From Planctomonas psychrotolerans (GTDB lineage Bacteria; Actinomycetota; Actinomycetes; Actinomycetales; Microbacteriaceae), in NCBI RefSeq assembly GCF_008642235.1, contig NZ_SJEV01000001.1, positions 1,240,001-1,304,000 of the forward strand: a DNA stretch of 64,000 bases, read 5' to 3'. Positions 57,171-64,000 of this stretch are shown here, piece by piece (the first letter of the stretch is position 1; each line of letters starts with the position of its first letter). Both the position numbers and the translations under genes were made by a program. Below the pieces are notes generated by a model. The model worked only from the letters and a program-made list of their open reading frames with translations. It was not told where the DNA came from and ran no database searches.

Positions 57171-58619
57171 ATGAACCCCTCGGCCGCGGAAGCCCCGGCA
57201 CCGCACGGACCGTCTCTCATCGGCGATCCGATCGCCCGCATCCGGGCACTCGCCACCGAGTGCGCCGATGCTCTCCCGTGCGCCACCATTCCGGACCTCA
57301 CCGATGCCGACACTCTCGCGCTTGTCACCGAGGTCGAGCGCCTCGGCCGTCGCGTCGACGCATTGCGCGTCACCCTGGCCGGCGAGGTCGCGGATCGTTC
57401 CCGGCCGTCCCGCGGCGCGCGTGGGCTGGCCGTGTCACGCGGCTGCCGCACCCCGGCAGATCTGATCGAGCAGCTCACTCAGGTCGCAGGGACGACGGCC
57501 CGCCGCCGAGTAGTACTGGCCGGTGATGTGCGTCGCGACCCGTTCCTGGGCGGCGACCGCACGAGAGCACGATTCGATCTGGTGGCTCAGGCCGTCGAAG
57601 ACGGCACCATGGGTATCGACGCCGCCACGGTGATCACCAAGGGACTCACCCCGCTCCTCGCCCACGGGCCTCTCGACGAGTTGGGAAAGGCGGAGACCGA
57701 GTTGGTCGCCGCTGCCACCGGCACCGGCCCTGACAGCACGGTGCCAGCGTCGGCGGACTCGCTTCGGGTCATGGTGTCGGTGTGGCAGGCGAAGCTCGAC
57801 CCCGACGGACTCGACCCGGCGGAGGACCGGGCGATGGCGGTCCGGGACTTCCGGTTCGGTCCGGAACGCAACGGCTTACTGCACGGTTCGTTCCGGCTCA
57901 TGGCGGAAGCCGGAGGACGGGTGAAGACCCTGTTCGACGCGTACCTCACCCCCACCACCGCACCCGCATTCATGTCTGACGAGGAACGGGCGGCGTTCGA
58001 AGCGGAAGGTGGGAAAGACCTACGGACGCCGGCTCAGCAGCGGCATGACATCTTCGTCGCGATCATCGACGCCATGGCCCGCAGCGGCCAGGCACCCGAG
58101 ATCGGTGGTGCCGCACCCACCGTGCTCGTATCGGTCCGGGCCGAGGACCTCGAGGCGAACCGGGGTGTTGGTTGGTCGGATCGGGTGGAGGGTCCGGTGT
58201 CGATGCGGACGGTGCGGCAGATGGTCTGCACCGGCGGCATCCAGAAAGTCGTCCTCACGAGTGAGGGACGGATCGTGCAACTCGGTTCACCGGAGCGGTG
58301 CTTCACCCCTCAACAACGACGCGCGATCTCCCTCCGTGACGGCGGGTGCGTCATCCCCGGCTGCACCATCCCCGCCGGATGGTGCGAGATCCACCATGTG
58401 GTCCCTGATCGGGATGGCGGGCCGACGCATCCGGATAACGGTGTGCTGCTGTGCTGGTTCCATCACCGGACCATCGACACCTCCCAGTGGCAGATCCGCA
58501 TGCGACACGGGCTCCCCGAAGTGAAGCCGCCGCCGTGGATCGAGTACTTCGGCACGTGGCGACCCGCGACCAAGTCCAGAACCCGACTCCTCGACCGGCT
58601 CGACATCCCACCCGAGTAG
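57171..58619 (+). CDS. DUF222-HNH endonuclease (13E12 repeat family protein)
   Basis: This 482-residue protein has an N-terminal DUF222 domain (about 25-330), as in the mycobacterial 13E12 repeat proteins. A C-terminal HNH nuclease (about 390-440) has GCVIPGCTIPAGWCEIHHV, then GGPTHPDNGVLLCWFHH: zinc-binding Cys pairs, the His-His catalytic pair, Asn and His are all present, so it looks active. A -10-like GATAGT lies 6 bases before the ATG. It sits between two arrays of the palindromic repeat. The biological role of DUF222-HNH proteins is unknown; homing-like or self-spreading behaviour is suspected. Confidence 0.88.
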   Translation: MNPSAAEAPAPHGPSLIGDPIARIRALATECADALPCATIPDLTDADTLALVTEVERLGRRVDALRVTLAGEVADRSRPSRGARGLAVSRGCRTPADLIEQLTQVAGTTARRRVVLAGDVRRDPFLGGDRTRARFDLVAQAVEDGTMGIDAATVITKGLTPLLAHGPLDELGKAETELVAAATGTGPDSTVPASADSLRVMVSVWQAKLDPDGLDPAEDRAMAVRDFRFGPERNGLLHGSFRLMAEAGGRVKTLFDAYLTPTTAPAFMSDEERAAFEAEGGKDLRTPAQQRHDIFVAIIDAMARSGQAPEIGGAAPTVLVSVRAEDLEANRGVGWSDRVEGPVSMRTVRQMVCTGGIQKVVLTSEGRIVQLGSPERCFTPQQRRAISLRDGGCVIPGCTIPAGWCEIHHVVPDRDGGPTHPDNGVLLCWFHHRTIDTSQWQIRMRHGLPEVKPPPWIEYFGTWRPATKSRTRLLDRLDIPPE

Positions 58620-59205
58620 TCCCGCGCCGGGGGAGTCGCGTCGACCGGTAGCCACGGTCGCTGAGCCTGTCGAAGCGGCGGGACCGCGCTGCCAGCGTCC
58701 CTTCGACAAGCTCAGGGACCGTGTGCGTATGCGTCCCTTCGACGAGCTCAGGGACCGTGAACGTATGCGTCCCTTCGACAAGCTCAGGGACCGCAGCGAG
58801 CGTCGCGATCTCGAGTTACGGTCGCTGAGCCTGTCGAAGCGACATGACCGTATGGGGTGTGTCCCTTCGACGAGCCCAGGGACCGTGAACGGCTCAGGGA
58901 CCGTGCCCTCGTGAGGTATTCGTCCACCGGAGAACCGGGCGTTCCCCGAAGAGCTGGGGGCGGAGGTGGCGTGGTGGGGCTCGGGGGTCGGTGGGCATCT
59001 ATGGGCGGAGCCCCAGCACGCCACCTCCGCACCCCCACACGACCGCAACCAGTCGCGTCCCTTCGACAGGCTCAGGGACCGCGCGGGTTCGCTCGGGACC
59101 GCGGACCGCGGACCGCGGGCACCGCCGCCAGTCGTTCACCGAGGATTCGCGGAACCGCCACGCGGCTGCCGCGCCACCGCTACCGGCACGGGCGAGCGTG
59201 AAGCC
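58620..59205. repeat. right array of palindromic repeats, mostly inverted
   Basis: A 586-base gene-free stretch. Copies in the same orientation as the left array begin at 58656 and 58820 and have arms GTCGCT with AGCGGC or AGCGAC. Inverted copies begin at 58696, 58733, 58769, 58861 (plus a partial at 58889) and 59057. The remainder, before the glycosyltransferase start at 59206, shows no other feature beyond GC-rich sequence. Confidence 0.9.
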
Positions 59206-60336
59206 ATGAGGATCGCAATCATCGCCGAGACATTCCTTCCCACCGTGAACGGCGTGACCCACTCCCTCCAGCGGGTGCTCGAGCACCTGCGGCAGCGCGG
59301 CGACGACGTCCTCGTGCTCGCCCCGTCCGAATCGCACCGCGAGCTGACGGAGATGCTCGACGGTGTCACGGTGCACAGGCTGCCATCGGTACCCCTCGCC
59401 CGGTACCGCGAAGTGCGGGTCACGACGGTCGGTGTCGCTCGAGTGCGTCGCATCCTCGCGGACTTCGATCCCGACGTGGTGCACCTCGCCTCGCCGTTCG
59501 AGCTCGGCTGGCGGGCGATTCGCGCCGCCCAGCAACTGCAGATCCCCACCGTTGCCGTGTACCAGACGGATGTTCCGGGATACTTCGGCCGGTACGGCCT
59601 GCCCGCGCTGGAGCGCATGGCGTGGCAGCGGGTCATCAACATCCACCGCGCCGCCGACCGCACCCTTGCGCCGTCCCGCACCGCCGCCAACCAACTCCGC
59701 ACGCGAGGCGTGCCACGGCTGCGGGTGTGGGGTCGCGGCGTCGACACGGTGCGCTTCTCGCCGACCAAGCGCAGCGCCGCGTTCCGTGCCGCCGTGGCAC
59801 CCGGCGGAGAACGGATCATCGGGTACGTCGGACGGCTCGCCGTGGAGAAGCAGGTGCAGGATCTGGCGGCATTGGCCGGCATTCCGAACACGCGGATCGT
59901 CATCGTCGGTGATGGCCCCCAGCGCGCCGCGCTCGAGGCGGTGCTTCCCGACGCGCTCTTCACCGGGTTCCTCGGCGGGGAGGAGCTCGCCACCGCGATG
60001 GCGAGCTTCGACCTCTTCGTGCACCCCGGTGAGCTCGAGACCTTCTGCCAGACCATCCAGGAGGCGATGGCGTCCGGTGTCCCGGTCATCGCGACGGGGC
60101 GAGGCGGTCCGGTGGATCTCGTGAACTCATCCCGCACCGGTTGGCTGTACCCGCCCGGGAACCTCAACGAGATGCGCCTCTATGCACTCGACCTCCTCGG
60201 TGACGACGCAAAGCGCGCCGCCTTCTCGACGGCCGCGGTGGCGAGCGTACGTAACCGCGGGTGGTCTGCCGTGTGCGATGAGCTGCTGCTCCACTTCGAC
60301 GCGGTGATCGAGGCGCACGCCCTCACCAGCGCCTGA
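59206..60336 (+). CDS. GT4 family glycosyltransferase
   Basis: This 376-residue GT-B fold enzyme has MRIAIIAETFLPTVNGVTHSLQRVLEHLRQRGDDV at the start and DVVHLASPFELGWRAI. A nucleotide-sugar domain with GYVGRLAVEKQVQDL and the E-x7-E motif in HPGELETFCQTIQEAMASGVPVIATGRGGP follows. It is closest in pattern to GDP-mannose-dependent mannosyltransferases (MgtA/PimB-like) of actinobacterial glycolipid synthesis; the acceptor is uncertain. The right repeat array ends about 125 bases upstream. Confidence 0.87.
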   Translation: MRIAIIAETFLPTVNGVTHSLQRVLEHLRQRGDDVLVLAPSESHRELTEMLDGVTVHRLPSVPLARYREVRVTTVGVARVRRILADFDPDVVHLASPFELGWRAIRAAQQLQIPTVAVYQTDVPGYFGRYGLPALERMAWQRVINIHRAADRTLAPSRTAANQLRTRGVPRLRVWGRGVDTVRFSPTKRSAAFRAAVAPGGERIIGYVGRLAVEKQVQDLAALAGIPNTRIVIVGDGPQRAALEAVLPDALFTGFLGGEELATAMASFDLFVHPGELETFCQTIQEAMASGVPVIATGRGGPVDLVNSSRTGWLYPPGNLNEMRLYALDLLGDDAKRAAFSTAAVASVRNRGWSAVCDELLLHFDAVIEAHALTSA

Positions 60337-60470
60337 CCGATCTCGGCTTCGGCGTTCCGATCACGTCGGTTCTCGCCCGATCCGTACTCAGCGAACACGG
60401 AGCCGAGGCATTCGGTCGGCGCGTACCGTGGAACGAAAGGGCCGATGCGCCCGATGAATGGAGGTACGAC

Positions 60471-60641
60471 ATGGGACTCGACGACAAGATCAAGAACGCC
60501 GCTCAGGACGTCGCGGGCAAGGTCAAGGAGGCCACGGGTGAGCACAAGAACGACCCCGACCTCAAGGCCGAAGGCCAGAAGGACCAGTCCGCCTCGTCCG
60601 TGAAGCAGGCCGGCGAAAACATCAAGGACGCCTTCAAGTAA
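60471..60641 (+). CDS. CsbD family stress protein
   Basis: This 56-residue hydrophilic protein reads MGLDDKIKNAAQDVAGKVKE through a Lys/Glu-rich helix to SVKQAGENIKDAFK. It is a CsbD-like general-stress protein of unknown biochemical role. GGAGG lies 6 bases before the ATG. Confidence 0.9.
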   Translation: MGLDDKIKNAAQDVAGKVKEATGEHKNDPDLKAEGQKDQSASSVKQAGENIKDAFK

Positions 60642-60657
60642 CGTCCGACCCACTGAC

Positions 60658-60696
60658 ACGAGCCGCTCGATCCCCCTCGGGGGTCGGGCGGCTCGG
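60658..60696 (+). terminator. hairpin after the CsbD gene
   Basis: GAGCCGC pairs with GCGGCTC and an inner GATCCCC/GGGGGTC stem extends it, about 17 bases after the stop. Confidence 0.75.
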
Positions 60697-60742
60697 TCGT
60701 GAGCAGGCGAGGTGCACCTGCGACCGAGCGATGCGCCAGACT

Positions 60743-60772
60743 TTGACAATCATTATCAATTGTACGTAGATT
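60743..60772 (+). promoter_or_regulatory. zinc-operon promoter overlapped by a Zur-type box
   Basis: TTGACA (60743-60748) and TAGATT (60767-60772) are 18 bases apart. The palindrome TGACAATCATTATCA (60744-60758) resembles the Zur box TGAnAATnATTnTCA of actinobacteria and covers the -35. The znuA ATG (60779) lies 6 bases after the -10, so the mRNA is probably leaderless. Confidence 0.78.
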
Positions 60773-60778
60773 GATCGC

Positions 60779-62038
60779 ATGAAGCGCTCGCTCACGGCCG
60801 TCCCCCTCCTGCTCGGCTCCCTGGTCCTGGCCGGCTGTTCGGGCACGCCAGCCGGGGGCGCCACGGGCACCGTCGACGAGACGGACCGACCCACCGTGGT
60901 GGTGACCACCACGCAGATCGCCGACTTCACCCGCGCCATCGCCGGGGACTCCCTCGACGTGACGCAGCTCATCCAGCCGAACCAGAGCGCGCACGGATAC
61001 GAGCCGAGCGCCGCCGATCTGCTCGCCATGGCCGATGCCGACGCCGTCGTGCAGAACGGCATCGGTCTCGAGGAGTGGCTCGACTCGGCCGTCAACGCGT
61101 CCGGCTTCGACGGGGTGCTCATCGATGCGAGCGAGGGCATCGCCGTCGCAGACCTGGCCGGTGGCGCGGAGGACGAGCACGCGGAGGACGCGCACGCCGG
61201 CGAGGGCCACACCGAGGACGAGCACGCCGGCGAGGGCCACGCGGAGGATGAGCACGCGGGCGAGGGCCACGCGGAGGACGACCACGCGCACGACGACCAC
61301 GCGGGCGAGACCGAGGCGGAGCACGCTGAGCACGCCGATGAGGCGGCCGGTACCGAGGCGACCGACGCCGACACCGAGGCGGCCGGTACAGAGGGCACCG
61401 ACACCTCCGCCGACGAGGACCACGCGCACGACCACAGTGCCGGCGACCCGCACATCTGGAGCGACCCGGCGAACGCCATCACGATGGTCGAGAGCATCGC
61501 CGCCGGCCTGACCGCCGTCGACGGCGTGGATGCCGAAGCCGTCGAGGCGAATGCGGCCGCGTACATCGACGACCTCTCCACGCTCGCGGACTGGATCGAC
61601 GGGAGCATCGAGGCCGTGCCCGCGGAGTCGCGGCTCCTGGTGACGAATCACGACACGTTCGGGTACTTCGCCGAACGGTACGACGTTCACTACGTCGGAT
61701 CCGTGATCCCCGGATTCGACGACAACGCCGAGCCGAGCGCCGCGGAGATCGATCAGCTCGTGGCCGCGATCCGAGAGACCGGCACGACCGCCATCTTCGC
61801 CGAGGCATCCATCTCGCCGCGGACCGCCGAGACCATCGCGACGGAGGCGGGCGTCACCGTCTACGCCGGTGACGACGCGCTCTACGCGGACTCCCTCGGC
61901 CCGGCGGGCAGTGCAGGCGAGACCTATATCGCCTCCCAGGTGCACAACGTCACGCTGCTGGTCGAGTCGTGGGGTGCGGCCCCGCTCGAGGTTCCGGCGC
62001 AACTCGAGGTCCCCGAAACTGCAACACTGACGGGATGA
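60779..62038 (+). CDS. znuA: zinc/manganese ABC transporter substrate-binding lipoprotein
   Basis: This 419-residue protein has a lipoprotein signal (LLLGSLVLAGCSG, Cys20). Metal ligands are the His in NQSAHGYEPSAADL, the His in DPHIWSDP and the His in VTNHDTFGYFAERY, with Asp in GDDALYADSLG. A long acidic His-rich loop (about 125-215) contains four copies of an EDEHAGEGHA-like unit encoded by a 30-bp DNA repeat, a zinc-scavenging feature of ZnuA proteins. Zur-type regulation supports zinc. The stop overlaps the ATPase start (ATGA). Confidence 0.9.
   Translation: MKRSLTAVPLLLGSLVLAGCSGTPAGGATGTVDETDRPTVVVTTTQIADFTRAIAGDSLDVTQLIQPNQSAHGYEPSAADLLAMADADAVVQNGIGLEEWLDSAVNASGFDGVLIDASEGIAVADLAGGAEDEHAEDAHAGEGHTEDEHAGEGHAEDEHAGEGHAEDDHAHDDHAGETEAEHAEHADEAAGTEATDADTEAAGTEGTDTSADEDHAHDHSAGDPHIWSDPANAITMVESIAAGLTAVDGVDAEAVEANAAAYIDDLSTLADWIDGSIEAVPAESRLLVTNHDTFGYFAERYDVHYVGSVIPGFDDNAEPSAAEIDQLVAAIRETGTTAIFAEASISPRTAETIATEAGVTVYAGDDALYADSLGPAGSAGETYIASQVHNVTLLVESWGAAPLEVPAQLEVPETATLTG
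61168..61300 (+). repeat. 30-bp tandem repeat encoding the His/Glu/Asp-rich loop of ZnuA
   Basis: About four copies of a 30-bp unit encode EDEHAGEGHA-like decapeptides, so length may vary among strains. Confidence 0.85.
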
Positions 62039-62838
62039 CCCCCGCAGTTTCCCCGGCAGACGCGCCGCGGCCGAGCGGCACCGCGCTCCGGCTCGACGGT
62101 GCGACGTTCGCCTACGGCCACACGGCGGCGCTCGCCGACATCACGGTGTCGGTCGAACCGGGTCAGGCGGTCGCGCTCATCGGCCCGAACGGTGCGGGGA
62201 AGTCCACCCTGCTGAAGGGTGTGCTCGGACTCCTCCCGCTGGTCGCGGGGTCGATGGAGATTCTCGGCGAACCGCGCTCGCGGGTGGACCGGTCTGCGGT
62301 GGGGTATCTGCCGCAGAGCGACGACCTCGATCCCGAGTTCCCGGTGTCCCTGCGCCAGGTGGTCATGATGGGGCGCTACCGCTCGATCGGCTGGTTCCGC
62401 GCCCCCGGTCGCGCCGACCGGGCCGCCGTGGACGCCGCACTGGATGCCGTCGGCCTTCAGGACCGCGCTCGCGACCGCTTCGGCACGCTGTCGGGCGGCC
62501 AGCAGCAGCGTGGTCTGCTCGCCCGCGCGCTCGCATCCGAGCCCCGCCTGCTGCTGCTCGACGAACCGTTCAACGGTCTCGACCAGGTCAACCGCGACGC
62601 CCTCATCGAGACCGTGATGCTGCTCAAGGCGCGCGGGGTCGCAGTGCTCGTCTCGACCCACGACCTCGAATTGGCCCGGCAGGTCTGCGACCGCGTGCTG
62701 CTCCTGAACGGAACCCAAGTGGCCTACGGCGACCGGGATGAGGTGCTCACGCTCGACAACGTGCAGCGCACGTTCCGCGAGGTGCAGGTGGAACTCGACG
62801 AGCACACGTTCGTCACGCCCGGCCACGACGGGCACTGA
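62035..62838 (+). CDS. znuC: zinc/manganese ABC transporter ATP-binding protein
   Basis: This 267-residue ATPase has Walker A GPNGAGKS (50-57), signature LSGGQQQRG (152-160) and Walker B LLLLDEP followed by FNGLD. The ATG overlaps the znuA stop, and the first permease gene starts 5 bases after its own stop. Confidence 0.93.
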   Translation: MTPAVSPADAPRPSGTALRLDGATFAYGHTAALADITVSVEPGQAVALIGPNGAGKSTLLKGVLGLLPLVAGSMEILGEPRSRVDRSAVGYLPQSDDLDPEFPVSLRQVVMMGRYRSIGWFRAPGRADRAAVDAALDAVGLQDRARDRFGTLSGGQQQRGLLARALASEPRLLLLDEPFNGLDQVNRDALIETVMLLKARGVAVLVSTHDLELARQVCDRVLLLNGTQVAYGDRDEVLTLDNVQRTFREVQVELDEHTFVTPGHDGH

Positions 62839-62843
62839 CCGAC

Positions 62844-63722
62844 GTGGCCGAACTGTTCCTCACGCCCTTCGCCCTGCCGTTCATGGCCCGCGCCCTACTC
62901 GTGCTCGCGGTGCTCGGAGTCGCCGCGGGCACCGTGGGCGTGCTGGTGAACCTGCGGGGATGGGAGTTCACGAGCGACGGCCTCGTCCACGCCGTGTTCC
63001 CCGGCGTGGCCATCGGCTTCGTGTTCGGAGGCGCGACGGGACTGTTCGCGGGGGCGATGATCGCCGCGCTCGTCGCCGCCGTGCTGCTCACGATGGTCAC
63101 CCGACGGGCGGCGACCTCCGACGCGGCGATCGCCATCGTGCTCACCGCGATGTTCAGCGTCGGCATCATCGTCGTATCCCGGCAGTCGAACTATGCCGGA
63201 CAGCTCGAGGCCCTGTTGTTCGGCCGGGTGCTCACCATCTCGGCCGACGAGGTGCTGCACACCCTGCTCATCTGCGCGGGTGCGGTGCTCCTGCTGCTGC
63301 TCACCCTGAAGGAGCAGGTCTTCCGAGCATTCGACCCGAACGGGAACTCGGCCGCGGGCTATCGACCGTTCCTGCTCGACCTCGTCCTCAACCTGGCCAT
63401 CGCTCTCGTGGTGGTGGCCGCGTCGAGTGCGGTCGGCAACCTGCTCGTGCTGGCGGTGCTCATCGTGCCCGCGGCGCTCGCGCGACTGCTCAGCGATCGG
63501 CTGGTCCTCCTGTTCCCGTTGGCCGCGCTCGCCGCGATCCTCGCCGCCTGGGTCGGTCTCAGCATCAGCTTCGCCGGTTCTCTGCGCGGTGGGGTGAACC
63601 TGCCCGCCGGGGCCACCGTGGTCGCGGTGCTCGTGCTGGGCTACGTCGTCGCCCTCGCGGTGCGGCTGGGGATCGACCGCAGTCGACCGCGACCCGACAG
63701 CACCCCGGCGGGAGGTGCCTGA
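62844..63722 (+). CDS. znuB: metal ABC transporter permease 1
   Basis: This 292-residue ABC-3 permease has about eight hydrophobic segments. The short loop [21 protein letters not shown] and [22 protein letters not shown] are typical of ZnuB/MntB/TroC proteins. The GTG at 62844 is the start. The stop is shared with the next start (TGATG), so two permeases form the transporter. Confidence 0.9.
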   Translation: MAELFLTPFALPFMARALLVLAVLGVAAGTVGVLVNLRGWEFTSDGLVHAVFPGVAIGFVFGGATGLFAGAMIAALVAAVLLTMVTRRAATSDAAIAIVLTAMFSVGIIVVSRQSNYAGQLEALLFGRVLTISADEVLHTLLICAGAVLLLLLTLKEQVFRAFDPNGNSAAGYRPFLLDLVLNLAIALVVVAASSAVGNLLVLAVLIVPAALARLLSDRLVLLFPLAALAAILAAWVGLSISFAGSLRGGVNLPAGATVVAVLVLGYVVALAVRLGIDRSRPRPDSTPAGGA

Positions 63723-64000
63723 TGGGGTACTTCGAGCGCGCGCTTCTCGCGGCGGCGGTGCTCGGTGCGCTCTCCGGGCTCGTCGGCAGTCTCGTCGTGC
63801 TGCGCAAGCGCGCGTTCTTCGCCCAGGCGCTCACGCACGCCACCTTCCCCGGAGCGGTCGCGGCCGCGCTGCTCGGGGTGAACGTGCTCTTCGGAGCGGC
63901 GGTCGCCGCGGTGATGCTGATGGCGGTGATGACCGTGCTCGGCCGCATCAGCCGCGTGGGCGGCAGCGTCGCATCCGGCATCGTACTCACGACCGGATTC
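63722..64000 (+). CDS. metal ABC transporter permease 2 (3' truncated by window)
   Basis: About 93 residues are visible: [20 protein letters not shown], then VGSLVVLRKRAFFAQALTHA and the start of a permease helix. It is another ABC-3 family permease, as in TroC/TroD-type importers. It continues beyond the window edge. Confidence 0.85.
   Translation, partial: MGYFERALLAAAVLGALSGLVGSLVVLRKRAFFAQALTHATFPGAVAAALLGVNVLFGAAVAAVMLMAVMTVLGRISRVGGSVASGIVLTTGF

Noticed and set aside
57171-58619. The HNH gene as an insertion-sequence transposase
   Set aside because: It carries DUF222 and HNH motifs, not DDE or tyrosine recombinase residues, and no terminal inverted repeats with target duplication are visible.

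Overview
The window is a 64 kb piece of a high-GC actinobacterial chromosome that spans the replication origin. CrgA, DUF3566 next to gyrA, parS sites of the TGTTTCACGTGAAACA type, a DUF6049 protein upstream of murJ, many leaderless promoters and the overall gene order point to the Actinomycetota, most likely Microbacteriaceae. This assignment is inference from synteny and protein character; no 16S gene is present.

Layout. (1) 1-3.8 kb: end of a LacI-type regulator, a LacI-type operator and a three-gene sugar or polyol catabolic operon (Gfo/Idh/MocA dehydrogenase, DUF993 protein, sugar-phosphate isomerase/epimerase). (2) 3.8-8.3 kb: crgA, a short-chain dehydrogenase, a rhomboid protease, a cyclophilin, an uncharacterised membrane protein, a Nudix hydrolase and tRNA-Ala/tRNA-Ile. 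(3) 8.3-19.6 kb, minus strand: DUF3566, gyrA, gyrB, dciA, recF, gnd, dnaN, dnaA. The dnaN-dnaA gap carries the DnaA boxes and AT-rich tract expected of oriC. (4) 20-25 kb, plus strand: rpmH, rnpA, yidD, yidC, jag, rsmG, parA, parB. Genes on both sides therefore point away from oriC. A 1.4 kb gene-free block with five parS sites follows parB, and a sixth degenerate parS lies over the parA start codon. (5) 26.5-34.2 kb, minus strand: ddl, a PLP aminotransferase, trxA, trxB, murJ, DUF6049. (6) 34.3-39.5 kb, plus strand: CCA-adding enzyme, rpsF-ssb-rpsR-rplI behind a putative S6:S18 leader, and dnaB. (7) 39.6-51.4 kb: accessory metabolism and transport, including a guanidine exporter behind a recognisable guanidine-III riboswitch, an NCS1 permease, an SMP-30 protein, a DHA2 efflux pump with a decayed TetR gene, purB, and a WXG100-like/lipase pair. 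(8) 51.5-56.2 kb: a HisC-like aminotransferase and the E1-alpha/E1-beta/E2 genes of a 2-oxoacid dehydrogenase. (9) 56.6-59.1 kb: a DUF222-HNH nuclease gene between two arrays of a palindromic repeat. (10) 59.2-64 kb: a GT4 glycosyltransferase, a CsbD protein and a Zur-type-box-controlled zinc/manganese ABC importer that runs off the window.

How the genes work together. The core is the replication, segregation and envelope hub: initiation (DnaA, DnaN, DciA, DnaB, SSB), topology (GyrAB), origin partition (ParAB-parS), membrane insertion (YidC, YidD, RnpA, Jag) and wall synthesis (MurJ, Ddl, CrgA). DnaA-box-like clusters also lie near 4.1 kb, near 19.7-19.9 kb and upstream of dnaB.

The least conventional locus is the DUF222-HNH gene with its repeat arrays. 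The hairpin arms covary between repeat copies, and a related sequence is embedded in the first codons of dciA.
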